Shown here piece after piece: positions 15,177 through 26,293 of a stretch of DNA of 34,017 nucleotides. Each line of letters opens with the position of its first letter. Position 1 is the first letter of the stretch. The translations under genes were made by a program, and so were the position numbers. Below the pieces are notes generated by a model. The model ran no database searches, was not told the DNA's origin, and saw nothing but the letters and a program-made list of their open reading frames with translations. The DNA comes from Streptococcus suis (lineage in GTDB: Bacteria > Bacillota > Bacilli > Lactobacillales > Streptococcaceae), in assembly GCF_019794555.1 (NCBI RefSeq), contig NZ_JAIMEP010000019.1, positions 1,603-35,619 on the forward strand, read 5' to 3'.

Positions 15177-15205
15177 TTGATTTATTCTAGTTCTTGTGCT
15201 ATAAT
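15177..15205 (+). promoter_or_regulatory. rpoB promoter
   Basis: TTGATT (15177-15182), 17 bases and TATAAT (15200-15205) form a strong promoter. It leaves a leader of about 215 bases before the rpoB start. Confidence 0.85.
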
Positions 15206-15260
15206 TGTATAAATTATTTGTCGTGTGTCTTGTTTGAAATATTGTCCAAGCAAGGCTTGC

Positions 15261-15308
15261 AGCAGTTAAATCACACTTTTTAAAAGGAAGATTTAGCTGC
15301 TCTTTTTG
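15261..15308 (+). promoter_or_regulatory. terminator-like attenuator in the rpoB leader
   Basis: AGCAGTTAAATC (15261-15272) pairs over 12 positions with GATTTAGCTGCT (15290-15301), one T-G pair, and CTTTTTG follows. An intrinsic terminator about 100 bases downstream of the promoter and about 120 before the gene implies premature termination as a control point. A small stem CAAGC/GCTTG (15247-15259) precedes it. The remaining leader (15309-15428) is AT-rich without a gene. Confidence 0.65.
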
Positions 15309-15428
15309 TGTCTATGAAGAAGTTTTTTGAGAATTGTCACCTATTCTTAAAGATTCTAAAAATTCTAACAAAAGGCAAATGTGTTTGATTTTGCAGAAAA
15401 ATCAATAGAAAAATAGAGGAGAATTAAC

Positions 15429-18400
15429 TTGGCAGGACATGAAGTTCAGTACGGTAAGCACCGTACCCGTCGTAGTTTTTCAAGAATCAAGGAAGTTCTT
15501 GATTTACCAAATTTGATTGAAATCCAAACGGACTCTTTCCAAGACTTTTTAGATTATGGTTTGAAAGAAGTCTTTGAAGATGTACTTCCAGTTTCAAACT
15601 TTACGGATACCATGGAATTGGAATTCGTTGGTTATGAATTGAAAGAGCCTAAATACACATTGGAAGAGGCGCGTGCGCATGATGCGAACTACTCAGCTCC
15701 AATTTATGTAACTTTCCGTCTGGTGAATAAAGAAACTGGCGAGATCAAGACGCAAGAAGTCTTCTTCGGTGAGTTTCCAATCATGACTGAAATGGGTACC
15801 TTCATCATCAACGGTGCAGAGCGTATCATCGTTTCTCAGTTGGTTCGTTCACCAGGTGTCTACTTCAATGATAAAGTAGATAAGAACGGTAAAGTAGGTT
15901 ATGGTTCAACGGTTATCCCTAACCGTGGAGCTTGGTTGGAATTGGAAACAGATTCAAAAGACATTGCCTACACTCGTATTGACCGTACGCGTAAGATTCC
16001 ATTCACAACACTTGTTCGTGCGCTTGGTTTCTCAGGCGATGATGAAATCTTTGACATCTTCGGTGATAGCGAATTGGTTCGCAATACCATCGAAAAAGAT
16101 ATTCATAAAAACCCAGCAGATTCTCGTACAGATGAAGCACTTAAGGAAATCTATGAGCGCCTTCGTCCAGGTGAACCAAAGACAGCTGAAAGCTCTCGTA
16201 GCCTTTTAACAGCTCGTTTCTTTGATCCACGTCGTTACGACTTGGCACCTGTTGGTCGTTATAAAATCAATAAAAAACTCAACCTTCGTACTCGTTTGCT
16301 CAACCAAACACTTGCTGAGCATGTGATTAACGGTGAGACAGGCGAAATCGTCTTGGAAGCTGGTACTGTATTGAGTCGTGATGTGCTTGAAAAAGTAGAA
16401 GCACAATTCGATGAGCTCAACTTGGTAGAATATATTCCAAATGACAATGCTGTTCTTCTTGAGCCAGTTCTTTTGCAGAAATTCAAGATTGTAGCTCCTA
16501 AGGATCCAGAACGTGTTGTGACGGTGATTGGTAATGCGAATCCAGCAGAAAACGTACGTACAGTAACACCTGCGGACATCTTGGCTGAAATGAGCTACTT
16601 CCTCAACTTGGCTGAGGGTCTTGGTCGTGTAGATGATATTGACCACTTGGGTAACCGTCGTATTCGTGCCGTTGGTGAATTGCTTGCTAACCAAGTACGT
16701 ATCGGTTTGACTCGTATGGAACGTAACTTGCGTGAGCGTATGTCGGTTCAAGACAATGAAGTATTGACGCCACAACAAATCATCAATATCCGTCCTGTTA
16801 CAGCCGCAATCAAAGAATTCTTTGGTTCATCTCAGTTGTCACAGTTCATGGACCAACACAACCCACTTTCTGAGTTGTCTCACAAACGCCGTTTATCAGC
16901 CTTGGGACCTGGTGGTTTGACTCGTGACCGTGCTGGTTATGAGGTTCGAGACGTTCACTACACTCACTATGGTCGTATGTGTCCGATTGAAACGCCTGAG
17001 GGACCAAACATCGGTTTGATTAACAACTTGTCTTCTTACGGACACCTTAACAAGTATGGTTTCATCCAAACACCATACCGCAAGATCGACCGTGCAACTG
17101 GTACAGTAACGAACGAAATCGTTTGGTTGACAGCGGATGAAGAAGATGCCTACATCGTAGCACAATCAACTTCACCACTTGATGAAAACAACCGTTTCGT
17201 TGATAAGATTGTTATGGGACGTCACCAAGGTAACAACCAAGAGTTCCCAGCAGATTCAGCAGATTTCATGGACGTTTCACCTAAGCAGGTAGTTGCCGTT
17301 GCGACAGCATGTATTCCTTTCTTGGAAAACGATGACTCCAACCGTGCCCTCATGGGTGCCAACATGCAACGTCAGGCTGTTCCATTGATTGATCCAAAAG
17401 CACCTTACGTTGGTACTGGTATGGAATACCAGGCTGCCCACGACTCAGGTGCGGCAATCATCGCTCAACACGATGGTAAGGTTGTTTACGCAGATGCGGA
17501 CAAGGTAGAAGTGCGTCGTGAAGATGGATCGCTTGATGTCTACCACATTTCTAAATTCCGTCGTTCAAACTCGGGTACTGCCTACAACCAACGTACCCTT
17601 GTAAAATTGGGCGACATCGTAGAAAAAGGCGACTTTATCGCAGATGGACCTTCCATGGAAAATGGGGAAATGGCTCTTGGTCAAAACCCTATCGTTGCCT
17701 ACATGACGTGGGAAGGTTACAACTTCGAGGACGCGGTTATCATGTCTGAACGCCTTGTAAAGGACGATGTGTACACATCTGTTCACTTGGAAGAATACGA
17801 ATCAGAAACACGTGATACTAAGTTAGGCCCTGAAGAAATTACTCGCGAAATTCCAAACGTTGGTGAAGATGCTCTTCGCAACTTGGATGAAATGGGGATT
17901 ATCCGTATCGGTGCTGAAGTTAAAGAAGGCGACATTCTTGTTGGTAAAGTCACACCAAAAGGTGAAAAAGATCTTTCTGCTGAAGAGCGCCTCTTGCATG
18001 CAATCTTCGGTGACAAGTCACGTGAAGTACGTGATACTTCTCTTCGTGTACCTCACGGTGCCGATGGTGTCGTTCGTGATGTGAAAATCTTTACCCGTGC
18101 CAACGGTGATGAATTGCAATCAGGTGTTAACATGTTGGTTCGTGTTTACATCGCTCAAAAACGTAAGATCAAGGTCGGAGATAAGATGGCCGGTCGTCAC
18201 GGTAACAAGGGTGTCGTTTCACGTATTGTACCTGTTGAGGATATGCCATATCTTCCAGACGGAACACCAGTTGACATCATGTTGAACCCACTCGGGGTGC
18301 CATCACGTATGAACATCGGTCAGGTTATGGAACTTCACTTGGGTATGGCGGCTCGCAACTTGGGTATTCATATCGCAACACCAGTTTTCGATGGTGCAAG

Positions 18401-19001
18401 TTCAGAAGACCTCTGGTCAACTGTTAAAGAAGCAGGTATGGATTCAGATGCCAAAACCATTCTTTACGATGGACGTACAGGTGAGCCATTTGATAACCGT
18501 GTATCTGTCGGTGTCATGTACATGATCAAGCTTCACCACATGGTTGACGACAAGCTTCACGCCCGTTCAGTCGGACCATACTCACTCGTTACCCAACAGC
18601 CACTCGGAGGTAAGGCTCAGTTTGGTGGTCAGCGTTTCGGTGAGATGGAGGTTTGGGCCCTTGAAGCCTACGGTGCTTCTAACGTCCTTCAAGAAATCTT
18701 GACTTACAAGTCAGATGATGTGACAGGCCGTCTTAAAGCCTATGAAGCCATCACCAAAGGTAAACCAATTCCAAAACCAGGTGTTCCAGAATCATTCCGC
18801 GTTCTTGTCAAAGAATTGCAATCACTTGGTTTGGATATGCGTGTCCTTGATGAAGACAACAATGAAGTAGAATTGCGTGACCTTGATGAAGGTGAAGATG
18901 ATGACATCATCCACGTAGATGATCTTGAAAAAGCACGTGCAAAAGCCGCAGCTGACGCAGCCGCAGCCTTTGCAGCAGAAGAAGCAGAAGGCAAAGAATA
19001 A
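15429..19001 (+). CDS. rpoB: RNA polymerase beta subunit
   Basis: This 1190-residue subunit forms half of the transcription catalytic cleft. The start is TTG with GAGGAG upstream, giving [17 protein letters not shown] as in other streptococci. The rifampicin pocket ([20 protein letters not shown]..., then RLSALGPGG) carries the usual sensitive residues: Gln, Asp, His and Ser at the main resistance positions. Downstream blocks such as [24 protein letters not shown] and [14 protein letters not shown] are intact. The C-terminus ends in an Asp/Glu- and Ala-rich tail. It is co-directional with rpoC, 177 bases apart. Confidence 0.98.
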   Translation: MAGHEVQYGKHRTRRSFSRIKEVLDLPNLIEIQTDSFQDFLDYGLKEVFEDVLPVSNFTDTMELEFVGYELKEPKYTLEEARAHDANYSAPIYVTFRLVNKETGEIKTQEVFFGEFPIMTEMGTFIINGAERIIVSQLVRSPGVYFNDKVDKNGKVGYGSTVIPNRGAWLELETDSKDIAYTRIDRTRKIPFTTLVRALGFSGDDEIFDIFGDSELVRNTIEKDIHKNPADSRTDEALKEIYERLRPGEPKTAESSRSLLTARFFDPRRYDLAPVGRYKINKKLNLRTRLLNQTLAEHVINGETGEIVLEAGTVLSRDVLEKVEAQFDELNLVEYIPNDNAVLLEPVLLQKFKIVAPKDPERVVTVIGNANPAENVRTVTPADILAEMSYFLNLAEGLGRVDDIDHLGNRRIRAVGELLANQVRIGLTRMERNLRERMSVQDNEVLTPQQIINIRPVTAAIKEFFGSSQLSQFMDQHNPLSELSHKRRLSALGPGGLTRDRAGYEVRDVHYTHYGRMCPIETPEGPNIGLINNLSSYGHLNKYGFIQTPYRKIDRATGTVTNEIVWLTADEEDAYIVAQSTSPLDENNRFVDKIVMGRHQGNNQEFPADSADFMDVSPKQVVAVATACIPFLENDDSNRALMGANMQRQAVPLIDPKAPYVGTGMEYQAAHDSGAAIIAQHDGKVVYADADKVEVRREDGSLDVYHISKFRRSNSGTAYNQRTLVKLGDIVEKGDFIADGPSMENGEMALGQNPIVAYMTWEGYNFEDAVIMSERLVKDDVYTSVHLEEYESETRDTKLGPEEITREIPNVGEDALRNLDEMGIIRIGAEVKEGDILVGKVTPKGEKDLSAEERLLHAIFGDKSREVRDTSLRVPHGADGVVRDVKIFTRANGDELQSGVNMLVRVYIAQKRKIKVGDKMAGRHGNKGVVSRIVPVEDMPYLPDGTPVDIMLNPLGVPSRMNIGQVMELHLGMAARNLGIHIATPVFDGASSEDLWSTVKEAGMDSDAKTILYDGRTGEPFDNRVSVGVMYMIKLHHMVDDKLHARSVGPYSLVTQQPLGGKAQFGGQRFGEMEVWALEAYGASNVLQEILTYKSDDVTGRLKAYEAITKGKPIPKPGVPESFRVLVKELQSLGLDMRVLDEDNNEVELRDLDEGEDDDIIHVDDLEKARAKAAADAAAAFAAEEAEGKE

Positions 19002-19003
19002 TT

Positions 19004-19110
19004 AGAATGGATGGAACAAGTTGGTCCAAATCTCAGAACTGAAAGAGATAAGGACCAACGGTCTTCCTCCGTCTGATTTATAGAAAAATAGCTTACCAGC
19101 TACCCATTCT
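19004..19110 (+). other. structured rpoB-rpoC spacer
   Basis: TTGGTCC (19021-19027) pairs with GGACCAA (19052-19058), and ATCTC (19030-19034) with GAGAT (19045-19049), separated by symmetric AA/AA internal bases. The result is a 12-bp hairpin with a ten-base loop. An outer pair AGAATGG (19004-19010) with CCATTCT (19104-19110) closes the whole spacer. There is no T-run, so termination is unlikely; RNase III processing or translation control of rpoC is more plausible. Confidence 0.55.
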
Positions 19111-19178
19111 GCTGATTATTGTTCAAGAATTTGAGGTATGGGAATCCAGCCTCTCACAAGAAAAGAAAGGGATTATTA

Positions 19179-22100
19179 GTGGTTGACGTAAATCGATTTA
19201 AAAGTATGCAAATCACGTTAGCTTCACCAAGTAAGGTTCGTTCATGGTCTTACGGTGAGGTTAAAAAACCTGAAACAATCAACTATCGTACACTTAAACC
19301 AGAACGTGATGGACTCTTTGACGAAGTCATCTTTGGTCCAACAAAAGACTGGGAGTGTTCATGTGGTAAATACAAGCGTATCCGTTATAAAGGGATTACT
19401 TGTGACCGCTGTGGTGTTGAAGTGACTCGTGCAAAAGTACGTCGTGAACGTATGGGACACATTGAGTTGAAAGCACCAATTTCACACATTTGGTATTTCA
19501 AAGGGATTCCAAGTCGTATGGGCTTGACCTTGGATATGAGCCCACGTGCTTTGGAAGAAGTTATCTACTTCGCAGCTTATGTGGTGATTGATCCAAAAGA
19601 TACACCGCTTGAGCACAAGTCAATCATGACTGAGCGCGAATACCGTGAGCGTTTGCGTGAATATGGTTATGGTTCATTCGTTGCCAAAATGGGTGCAGAA
19701 GCCATCCAGGACCTCTTGAAACAAGTTGATCTTCCAAAAGAAATCGCAGCGTTGAAAGAAGAGTTAAAGACGGCTACTGGACAAAAACGGATTAAAGCAG
19801 TGCGTCGTTTGGATGTATTGGATGCTTTCTACAAATCTGGAAATAAACCTGAGTGGATGATTCTCAATATCTTGCCAGTTATTCCACCAGATTTGCGTCC
19901 GATGGTTCAGTTGGATGGTGGTCGTTTTGCTGCATCTGATTTGAATGAATTATATCGCCGTGTTATCAACCGTAACAACCGTTTGGCTCGTCTTTTGGAA
20001 CTTAACGCTCCAGGAATTATCGTACAAAACGAAAAACGGATGCTTCAAGAAGCTGTGGATGCTTTGATTGACAACGGTCGCCGTGGTCGTCCAATTACAG
20101 GACCAGGTAGCCGTCCACTCAAATCACTCAGCCACATGCTTAAAGGTAAGCAAGGACGTTTCCGTCAAAACTTGCTTGGTAAGCGTGTTGACTTCTCAGG
20201 ACGTTCCGTTATCGCCGTTGGTCCAACGCTTAAAATGTACCAATGTGGTGTACCACGTGAAATGGCTATTGAGCTCTTCAAACCGTTTGTCATGCGCGAA
20301 ATCGTTGCCCGTGATATTGCTGGTAACGTAAAAGCTGCAAAACGTTTGATTGAACGTGGGGATGACCGTATTTGGGATATCTTGGAAGAAGTGATTAAAG
20401 AACACCCAGTTCTTTTGAACCGGGCACCTACCCTTCACCGTTTGGGTATTCAGGCTTTTGAGCCAGTTCTGATCGACGGTAAAGCCCTTCGTTTGCACCC
20501 GCTTGTCTGTGAAGCCTACAACGCCGACTTTGACGGTGACCAGATGGCGATTCACGTTCCATTGTCAGAAGAAGCACAAGCAGAAGCACGTATCCTTATG
20601 CTTGCGGCAGAACACATCCTTAACCCTAAAGATGGTAAACCAGTCGTAACACCATCTCAGGATATGGTTTTGGGTAACTACTACTTGACCATGGAAGATG
20701 CTGGTCGTGAAGGTGAAGGTATGGTCTTCAAGGATGCGGATGAGGCTGTTATGGCTTACCGCAATGGCTATGTTCACTTGCATACTCGTGTTGGTATCGC
20801 AACAGATAGCCTTGATAAACCTTGGAAAGATAACCAAAAACACAAGGTCATGATGACAACTGTCGGAAAAATCTTGTTCAACGCGATTATGCCAGAAGGA
20901 CTTCCATACTTGCAAGAGCCAAATAATGCTAACTTGACAGAAGGAACTCCAGATAAATACTTCTTGGAACCAGGATCAGATATCAAGGCTGCTATTGCAG
21001 AATTGCCAATCAACCCACCATTCAAGAAGAAAAATCTTGGTAATATCATCGCTGAAATCTTCAAGCGTTTCCGCACAACTGAAACATCAGCCCTGCTTGA
21101 CCGTTTGAAAGACTTGGGTTACTATCACTCAACACTTGCTGGTTTGACAGTGGGTATTGCCGATATTCCGGTCATCGACAACAAGGCTGAAATCATTGAA
21201 GAATCTCACGAACGTGTAGAACAAATCAAGAAACAATTCCGTCGTGGTATGATTACTGACGATGAGCGTTATGCAGCTGTTACAGATGAATGGCGTTCAG
21301 CTAAGGAAAAATTGGAAAAACGTCTGGTTGAAAAACAAGATCCGAAGAACCCAATCGTTATGATGATGGACTCTGGTGCCCGTGGTAACATTTCCAACTT
21401 CTCCCAGTTGGCCGGTATGCGTGGTCTGATGTCAGCTCCGAACGGACGTATCATGGAATTGCCTATCTTGTCTAACTTCCGTGAAGGTCTTTCTGTATTG
21501 GAAATGTTCTTCTCAACTCACGGTGCCCGTAAGGGTATGACGGATACGGCCTTGAAGACAGCCGACTCAGGTTACTTGACTCGTCGTTTGGTTGACGTTG
21601 CCCAAGACGTTATTATCCGTGAAGACGACTGTGGAACAGACCGTGGTCTTGACATCCGTTCTATCACAGATGGCAAGGAAATGATCGAGCCGCTTGAAGA
21701 GCGTTTGCAAGGTCGTTACACTAAGAAAACTGTTAAACATCCTGAAACAGGTGCCGTTATCATTGGTCCAAATCAATTGATTACGGAAGATATTGCCCGT
21801 GAAATTGTCAATGCAGGTGTTGAACAAGTAACCATCCGTAGCGTATTTACATGTAACACTCGTCACGGTGTCTGCCGTCATTGTTACGGTATCAACTTGG
21901 CGACAGGTGATGCGGTTGAAGTGGGTGAAGCAGTTGGTACGATTGCAGCCCAATCTATCGGTGAACCTGGTACACAGCTTACAATGCGTACCTTCCACAC
22001 GGGTGGTGTAGCCTCAAACAGCGATATCACTCAGGGTCTTCCTCGTGTCCAAGAAATCTTTGAGGCGCGCAATCCGAAAGGGGAAGCGGTTATCACTGAG

Positions 22101-22823
22101 GTTAAAGGTGAAGTTATCGCTATTGAAGAAGATGCTTCTACTCGTACCAAGAAAGTCTTTGTTAAAGGTAAAACTGGCGAAGGCGAATACGTGGTACCAT
22201 TTACAGCCCGCATGAAAGTTGAAGTTGGTGATCAAGTTGCGAGAGGTAGCGCCCTCACTGAAGGTTCTATCCAACCAAAACGCTTGCTTGAAGTCCGTGA
22301 TGTCTTGGCAGTTGAAACGTACCTTCTTTCTGAAGTTCAAAAAGTTTACCGTAGCCAGGGTGTAGAAATCGGTGACAAGCACATTGAGGTAATGGTTCGC
22401 CAAATGCTTCGTAAAGTTCGTGTCATGGATCCAGGCGATACAGATCTGCTTATGGGTACACTCATGGATATTGCAGACTTTACAGATGCCAATGCTGACG
22501 TGGTTATCGCTGGTGGTGTTCCAGCAACAGCTCGTCCAGTTCTTATGGGTATCACAAAAGCGTCCCTTGAAACCAACTCATTCTTGTCTGCCGCATCCTT
22601 CCAGGAAACAACTCGTGTCCTTACTGATGCAGCCATTCGTGGTAAACGTGATAACCTTCTCGGTTTGAAAGAGAACGTTATTATCGGTAAGATTATCCCA
22701 GCAGGTACAGGTATGGCCCGCTACCGTAATCTTGAACCACAAGCCATCAATGAAGTTGAAATCATTGAAGATACAGTAGCAGAAGAACTTGCTGAAGAAG
22801 CAAAACTTGCAGCCACTGAATAA
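19179..22823 (+). CDS. rpoC: RNA polymerase beta' subunit
   Basis: This 1214-residue subunit carries the catalytic magnesium site NADFDGDQM (Asp450, 452, 454). The N-terminal zinc ribbon cysteines are [20 protein letters not shown], and the second cysteine cluster is [13 protein letters not shown]. Further marks are [14 protein letters not shown] and the trigger-loop region [21 protein letters not shown]. The GTG at 19179 is chosen because AAAGGG lies about seven bases upstream and it gives the [11 protein letters not shown] start of relatives; an open frame extends up to TTG 19119. It ends at a strong terminator. Confidence 0.98.
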   Translation: MVDVNRFKSMQITLASPSKVRSWSYGEVKKPETINYRTLKPERDGLFDEVIFGPTKDWECSCGKYKRIRYKGITCDRCGVEVTRAKVRRERMGHIELKAPISHIWYFKGIPSRMGLTLDMSPRALEEVIYFAAYVVIDPKDTPLEHKSIMTEREYRERLREYGYGSFVAKMGAEAIQDLLKQVDLPKEIAALKEELKTATGQKRIKAVRRLDVLDAFYKSGNKPEWMILNILPVIPPDLRPMVQLDGGRFAASDLNELYRRVINRNNRLARLLELNAPGIIVQNEKRMLQEAVDALIDNGRRGRPITGPGSRPLKSLSHMLKGKQGRFRQNLLGKRVDFSGRSVIAVGPTLKMYQCGVPREMAIELFKPFVMREIVARDIAGNVKAAKRLIERGDDRIWDILEEVIKEHPVLLNRAPTLHRLGIQAFEPVLIDGKALRLHPLVCEAYNADFDGDQMAIHVPLSEEAQAEARILMLAAEHILNPKDGKPVVTPSQDMVLGNYYLTMEDAGREGEGMVFKDADEAVMAYRNGYVHLHTRVGIATDSLDKPWKDNQKHKVMMTTVGKILFNAIMPEGLPYLQEPNNANLTEGTPDKYFLEPGSDIKAAIAELPINPPFKKKNLGNIIAEIFKRFRTTETSALLDRLKDLGYYHSTLAGLTVGIADIPVIDNKAEIIEESHERVEQIKKQFRRGMITDDERYAAVTDEWRSAKEKLEKRLVEKQDPKNPIVMMMDSGARGNISNFSQLAGMRGLMSAPNGRIMELPILSNFREGLSVLEMFFSTHGARKGMTDTALKTADSGYLTRRLVDVAQDVIIREDDCGTDRGLDIRSITDGKEMIEPLEERLQGRYTKKTVKHPETGAVIIGPNQLITEDIAREIVNAGVEQVTIRSVFTCNTRHGVCRHCYGINLATGDAVEVGEAVGTIAAQSIGEPGTQLTMRTFHTGGVASNSDITQGLPRVQEIFEARNPKGEAVITEVKGEVIAIEEDASTRTKKVFVKGKTGEGEYVVPFTARMKVEVGDQVARGSALTEGSIQPKRLLEVRDVLAVETYLLSEVQKVYRSQGVEIGDKHIEVMVRQMLRKVRVMDPGDTDLLMGTLMDIADFTDANADVVIAGGVPATARPVLMGITKASLETNSFLSAASFQETTRVLTDAAIRGKRDNLLGLKENVIIGKIIPAGTGMARYRNLEPQAINEVEIIEDTVAEELAEEAKLAATE

Positions 22824-22831
22824 ACAGAATG

Positions 22832-22865
22832 CACATCTCATTTTTGAGGTGTGTTTTCTTTTTTG
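22832..22865 (+). terminator. terminator after rpoC
   Basis: CACATCTC (22832-22839) pairs with GAGGTGTG (22846-22853), one T-G pair, followed by TTTTCTTTTTT. Confidence 0.9.
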
Positions 22866-22898
22866 TCTGGCTTGTGAGGAATCCTACAAGCAGAATGT

Positions 22899-22927
22899 TT
22901 TTTTTTATCATACAATTTCGATATAAT
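22899..22927 (+). promoter_or_regulatory. promoter of the DUF1033 gene
   Basis: TATAAT at 22922-22927 is a perfect -10, 23 bases before the start codon. The -35 at 22899-22904 is only a T-run. Confidence 0.6.
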
Positions 22928-22950
22928 GTGTACGGTAAAGGAAGTATTAA

Positions 22951-23328
22951 ATGATGTATCAAGTTATTAAGATGTATGGAGATTTTGAACCGTGGTGGTT
23001 CTTAGATGGATGGGAAGAAGATGTTGTCAGTAGAGTGACGTACGAACGTTACGAGGATGCACTATCTGCTTTTCAGAAGGAATGGGTAAAACTTTCAGAA
23101 AGTTTTCCTATGAAAAAAAGTAAAAATGGGACAATGGTCGCTTTTTGGGATGAATCAGATCAGTACTGGTGTGAAGAGTGTGATGAGTATTTACAACGGT
23201 TCCACTCCCTTATGCTGATAGAAGCGAAGGAAAATTTGCCTGCTGGACTTGCGGCTAAACAGGTACAACAACCGAGAGTTCGCGCTTGCAAACTAAGACA
23301 AGGAAAATGTGTGAACTATGAATCATAA
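22951..23328 (+). CDS. DUF1033 family protein
   Basis: This 125-residue protein matches the DUF1033 pattern I recall from streptococci and lactococci: YQVIKMYGDFEPWWFLDGWEED at the N-terminus (rich in Trp) and a DESDQYWCEECDEYLQ block near 70-85. The function is unknown. It is cytoplasmic, with no signal peptide. The C-terminal 20 residues are basic with two Cys. GGAAG six bases before ATG 22951 favours it over ATG 22954. In many streptococci this gene sits just upstream of comGA; here the S66 peptidase lies in between on the other strand. Confidence 0.85.
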   Translation: MMYQVIKMYGDFEPWWFLDGWEEDVVSRVTYERYEDALSAFQKEWVKLSESFPMKKSKNGTMVAFWDESDQYWCEECDEYLQRFHSLMLIEAKENLPAGLAAKQVQQPRVRACKLRQGKCVNYES

Positions 23329-23357
23329 AAGGATTGCCCTAGTGAGCAATCCTTTTT
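23327..23357 (+). terminator. bidirectional terminator, DUF1033 and S66 peptidase genes
   Basis: AAAAGGATTGC (23327-23337) pairs with GCAATCCTTTT (23346-23356) around an eight-base loop, with A-run and T-run on either side. It serves both convergent genes. Confidence 0.9.
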
Positions 23358-24306
23358 AGCTGAATCTGATAGAAAAGGCTTCGGTGTCGAGCTCAACCTT
23401 TCCACCGATTGTAATTGTAAAGAGAGGTTGGGTATGGGAAAAGTCCAAATCGTACAAAACAGGAACTTTTTTGAGAATAGGGTGCTTGTCCAGAATCGCC
23501 AACAAAATCTCCTCGGTCATCTTGGTTTCCTTAGGAAAACGACCGATGAGGACGGCTTGGGGATTGGGATAGTTTTGTAAGAGCGCAGCAAAATGCCTTT
23601 TAAATTCGGTATAGTGATCTTCTTCAGCTTCTTCAAGAAACAAGATGTACTTTTCGGGTTTCGGAACGAACTCAGTACCATGTAAGAGCGCAAAAGTAGA
23701 GAGATTTCCTCCAATAGCTGTTCCGCTAGCCTGGCCCGGATTGTAGACTTTCCATTCTGTTGGGTAAAAGGTGCGAGGGGCGTCTGGTAAGTACCAAGCA
23801 TCGCTAGACCACTCAGGACTTGGAGTTAATTGATAGGTATCCTGAGTGACTGCATTTAGCCAAGATCTTGTTTGGTACTGTTGCCCCTGCTCCATTTTAA
23901 AGCTGGAATAAGCTGGGCCCATATAAGTTTGCATGCCTGTCTTGGCGTAGATGGCATTGAGCAGGGCAGTTGTATCCGAATAACCGCAGAAAATTTTCGG
24001 ATTTTGTGCAATCAAATCAAAATCCAGATAGGGCAACAATTCATTGCAGTTGAAACCACCAATGGTTGTCAGAATGGCATCAACTGTCTCATCCGCAAAG
24101 GCTGCTTCTAAGTCCGCAACCCGACTAGCAATCGGAGCTGAGTCAAAGATATCATTTTCAAAATAATGTTCTGAAAAAGAGAGTCTGAACCCAAGTGCTT
24201 CTAACTTTTTCTTAGCTGCTACATTAGCCTCAAAGCCACCAATTCTTTCAATAGACGAAGATGGGCTGACTACGCGTATGTGGTCGCCTTTTTTTAATCT
24301 TTTCAT
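23356..24306 (-). CDS. S66 family peptidase (LD-carboxypeptidase / MccF-like)
   Basis: This 316-residue Ser-Glu-His peptidase has its nucleophile in GYSDTTAL (Ser110). A glutamate lies in FLEEAEED and a histidine in DFSHTQP. The block GGFNCNELLPYLDFD is closer to the MccF branch (microcin C7 self-immunity) than to LdcA proper, although both belong to S66. No signal peptide is visible, so it acts in the cytoplasm, either trimming recycled murein peptides or cleaving toxic aminoacyl-nucleotides. GGAGG six bases before ATG 24306 fixes the start; the frame is open to GTG 24318. Confidence 0.88.
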   Translation of the reverse strand: MKRLKKGDHIRVVSPSSSIERIGGFEANVAAKKKLEALGFRLSFSEHYFENDIFDSAPIASRVADLEAAFADETVDAILTTIGGFNCNELLPYLDFDLIAQNPKIFCGYSDTTALLNAIYAKTGMQTYMGPAYSSFKMEQGQQYQTRSWLNAVTQDTYQLTPSPEWSSDAWYLPDAPRTFYPTEWKVYNPGQASGTAIGGNLSTFALLHGTEFVPKPEKYILFLEEAEEDHYTEFKRHFAALLQNYPNPQAVLIGRFPKETKMTEEILLAILDKHPILKKVPVLYDLDFSHTQPLFTITIGGKVELDTEAFSIRFS

Positions 24307-24365
24307 GGGAACCTCCACAACTTTTTTACTATTCTAACATAAATATGCCACAAATCAATATGTTT

Positions 24366-24373
24366 TACGAATA
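24366..24373 (+). promoter_or_regulatory. ComX (SigX) box of the comG operon
   Basis: TACGAATA matches the streptococcal combox core exactly and lies 19 bases before the comGA start. The alternative sigma factor ComX would switch on the operon in competence. Confidence 0.88.
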
Positions 24374-24392
24374 GATGGAGTAGGGAGGTTAT

Positions 24393-25343
24393 ATGATTCA
24401 AGAAAAAGCAAGAAAAATGATTGAAAAGGCAGTTGTCGAAAGGGTCAGTGATATTTATTTGATTCCAAGAGGAGAAAACTACCAAGTCTATCATCGAGTA
24501 ATGGATGAACGGGAATATATTCAAGAATTAGCTGAAGATGAGGTGATAGCCATTATTAGTCATTTCAAGTTTTTAGCGGGTTTGAATGTCGGTGAAAAAC
24601 GGCGTAGCCAGCAAGGCTCTTGTGACTACAATTATGGCTCAGGGGAGATTTCCCTTCGGTTATCAACGGTTGGTGATTATCGTGGCAAAGAAAGTTTGGT
24701 CATTCGTCTGCTCTATGATCAAGATCAACAACTTAAATTTTGGTTTGGAGCATTGGAGAGAATTGCACAAGAAATCAAGGGACGAGGGCTCTATCTATTT
24801 TCGGGGCCGGTCGGTTCTGGCAAGACCACACTCATGTACCAGCTGGCGAGATTGAAATTTCCAGATAAGCAAATTCTAACTATAGAAGATCCAGTGGAGA
24901 TCAAGCAGGAAGATATGCTCCAACTCCAGCTTAACGAGGCAATTGGTGCTACCTATGATAATCTCATCAAACTATCACTTCGTCATCGACCAGATTTACT
25001 GATTATTGGAGAAATTCGAGATGCAGAAACTGCGCGAGCAGTAATACGAGCTAGTTTGACAGGGGCAACGGTCTTCTCAACGGTTCATGCTAGAAGTGTT
25101 GCTGGTGTCTATGCCCGCATGTTAGAACTGGGTGTAAGTCCTGAAGAATTAAATAATGCTCTTCAAGGAATTGCCTATCAACGATTAATAGGGGGAGGAG
25201 GTGTTGTTGATTTTGCAAAAGGAAACTACCAAAACCATTCCTCGGACAAGTGGAACGAGCAAATTGATTGCCTTCTTGCAGCAGGACATATCAGTCCTCG
25301 GCAGGCAGAAACAGAAAAAATTGTCCTTGGTTCGACAGCGTAA
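24393..25343 (+). CDS. comGA: competence pilus assembly ATPase ComGA
   Basis: This 316-residue secretion ATPase (GspE/PilB family) drives assembly of the transformation pilus at the inner face of the membrane. It has Walker A GPVGSGKT (138-145), the Asp box in ILTIEDPVE, Walker B LLIIGEIRD and the His box FSTVHARS. The length matches streptococcal ComYA. GGGAGG precedes the ATG. It is the first gene of a seven-gene overlapping operon behind a ComX box. Confidence 0.95.
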   Translation: MIQEKARKMIEKAVVERVSDIYLIPRGENYQVYHRVMDEREYIQELAEDEVIAIISHFKFLAGLNVGEKRRSQQGSCDYNYGSGEISLRLSTVGDYRGKESLVIRLLYDQDQQLKFWFGALERIAQEIKGRGLYLFSGPVGSGKTTLMYQLARLKFPDKQILTIEDPVEIKQEDMLQLQLNEAIGATYDNLIKLSLRHRPDLLIIGEIRDAETARAVIRASLTGATVFSTVHARSVAGVYARMLELGVSPEELNNALQGIAYQRLIGGGGVVDFAKGNYQNHSSDKWNEQIDCLLAAGHISPRQAETEKIVLGSTA

Positions 25344-26292
25344 GGTGATTGAGCTCTTTAACAATCTTTTTGCTAGTGGATTTCACTTGGGGGAAATTGT
25401 CGATTTTCTCAAACGGAGTCAACTCTTGGCTGATCAATACACGCAAGTTTTGTCCGATGGTCTTCTTGCAGGAAAGCCATTTTCAAGTCTTTTGGGAGAT
25501 TTACGCTTTTCGGATGCGGTTGTCACCCAGGTGGCCTTGGCGGAGGTTCATGGCAATACTAGTCTGAGTCTAAGTCATATTCAATCTTATCTTGAAAATG
25601 TTAGCAAGGTGCGTAAAAAATTGATAGAAGTAGCAACCTATCCAATCATCTTGCTTGCCTTTTTATTATTGATAATGTTGGGACTAAAAAACTATTTGTT
25701 GCCCCAGTTGGAAGAAGGAAATGTTGCGACTATATTGATTCAACACTTGCCAACAATCTTTTTATCCTTTTGTGGCCTTTTCTTTCTTGCTGTCTTAGGT
25801 GGGCTTATTTGGTATCGCAGAACAAATAAAATCAAGGCTTTTTCTCGCTTAGTAGCTCTGCCATTTTTCGGAAAACTCATCCAAACCTATTTGACCGCCT
25901 ATTACGCGAGGGAATGGGGAAGCTTGATTGGTCAGGGACTTGATATGCCTCAGATTGTGGGCTTGATGCAGGAACAAAAATCACAGCTTTTTCGTGAGAT
26001 TGGTGAAGATTTAGAGCGTTCGCTTTCTGATGGGCATAGTTTCCATGCTCATATCCAAACGTATGGCTTTTTCAAACGGGAGCTGAGTCTAATGATTGAG
26101 TATGGGCAAGTCAAATCAAAATTAGGAAGTGAGTTATCTGTGTATGCAACAGAGTGTTGGGAGGATTTTTTTACTCGCGTTAATAGGGCCATGCAGTTGA
26201 TTCAACCATTGGTTTTTCTCTTTGTGGCCTTAATGGTCGTTCTCATCTATGCAGCCATGTTGCTGCCAATTTATCAGAATATGGAGTTATAA
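25264..26292 (+). CDS. comGB: competence pilus platform protein ComGB
   Basis: This roughly 342-residue inner-membrane platform protein (GspF/PilC family) holds the pilus machine with ComGA. About three hydrophobic segments are visible (around 120-140, 165-190 and near the end, FLFVALMVVLIYAAMLLP). No ATG is available at the N-terminus. TTG 25264 gives the LIAFLQQDIS start expected for the family and overlaps comGA by 80 bases. A strong AGGAGG at 25196-25201 would instead favour TTG 25207. The start is therefore uncertain; the protein identity is not. Confidence 0.9.
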   Translation: MIAFLQQDISVLGRQKQKKLSLVRQRKVIELFNNLFASGFHLGEIVDFLKRSQLLADQYTQVLSDGLLAGKPFSSLLGDLRFSDAVVTQVALAEVHGNTSLSLSHIQSYLENVSKVRKKLIEVATYPIILLAFLLLIMLGLKNYLLPQLEEGNVATILIQHLPTIFLSFCGLFFLAVLGGLIWYRRTNKIKAFSRLVALPFFGKLIQTYLTAYYAREWGSLIGQGLDMPQIVGLMQEQKSQLFREIGEDLERSLSDGHSFHAHIQTYGFFKRELSLMIEYGQVKSKLGSELSVYATECWEDFFTRVNRAMQLIQPLVFLFVALMVVLIYAAMLLPIYQNMEL

Positions 26293-26293
26293 A

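Noticed and set aside
16800..16920. Rifampicin-resistance substitutions in rpoB
   Set aside because: The pocket residues read as the usual sensitive sequence; nothing unusual.
16206..22841. Many long antisense open frames across rpoB and rpoC
   Set aside because: They arise from codon bias of highly expressed genes on the other strand and have no ribosome-binding sites.
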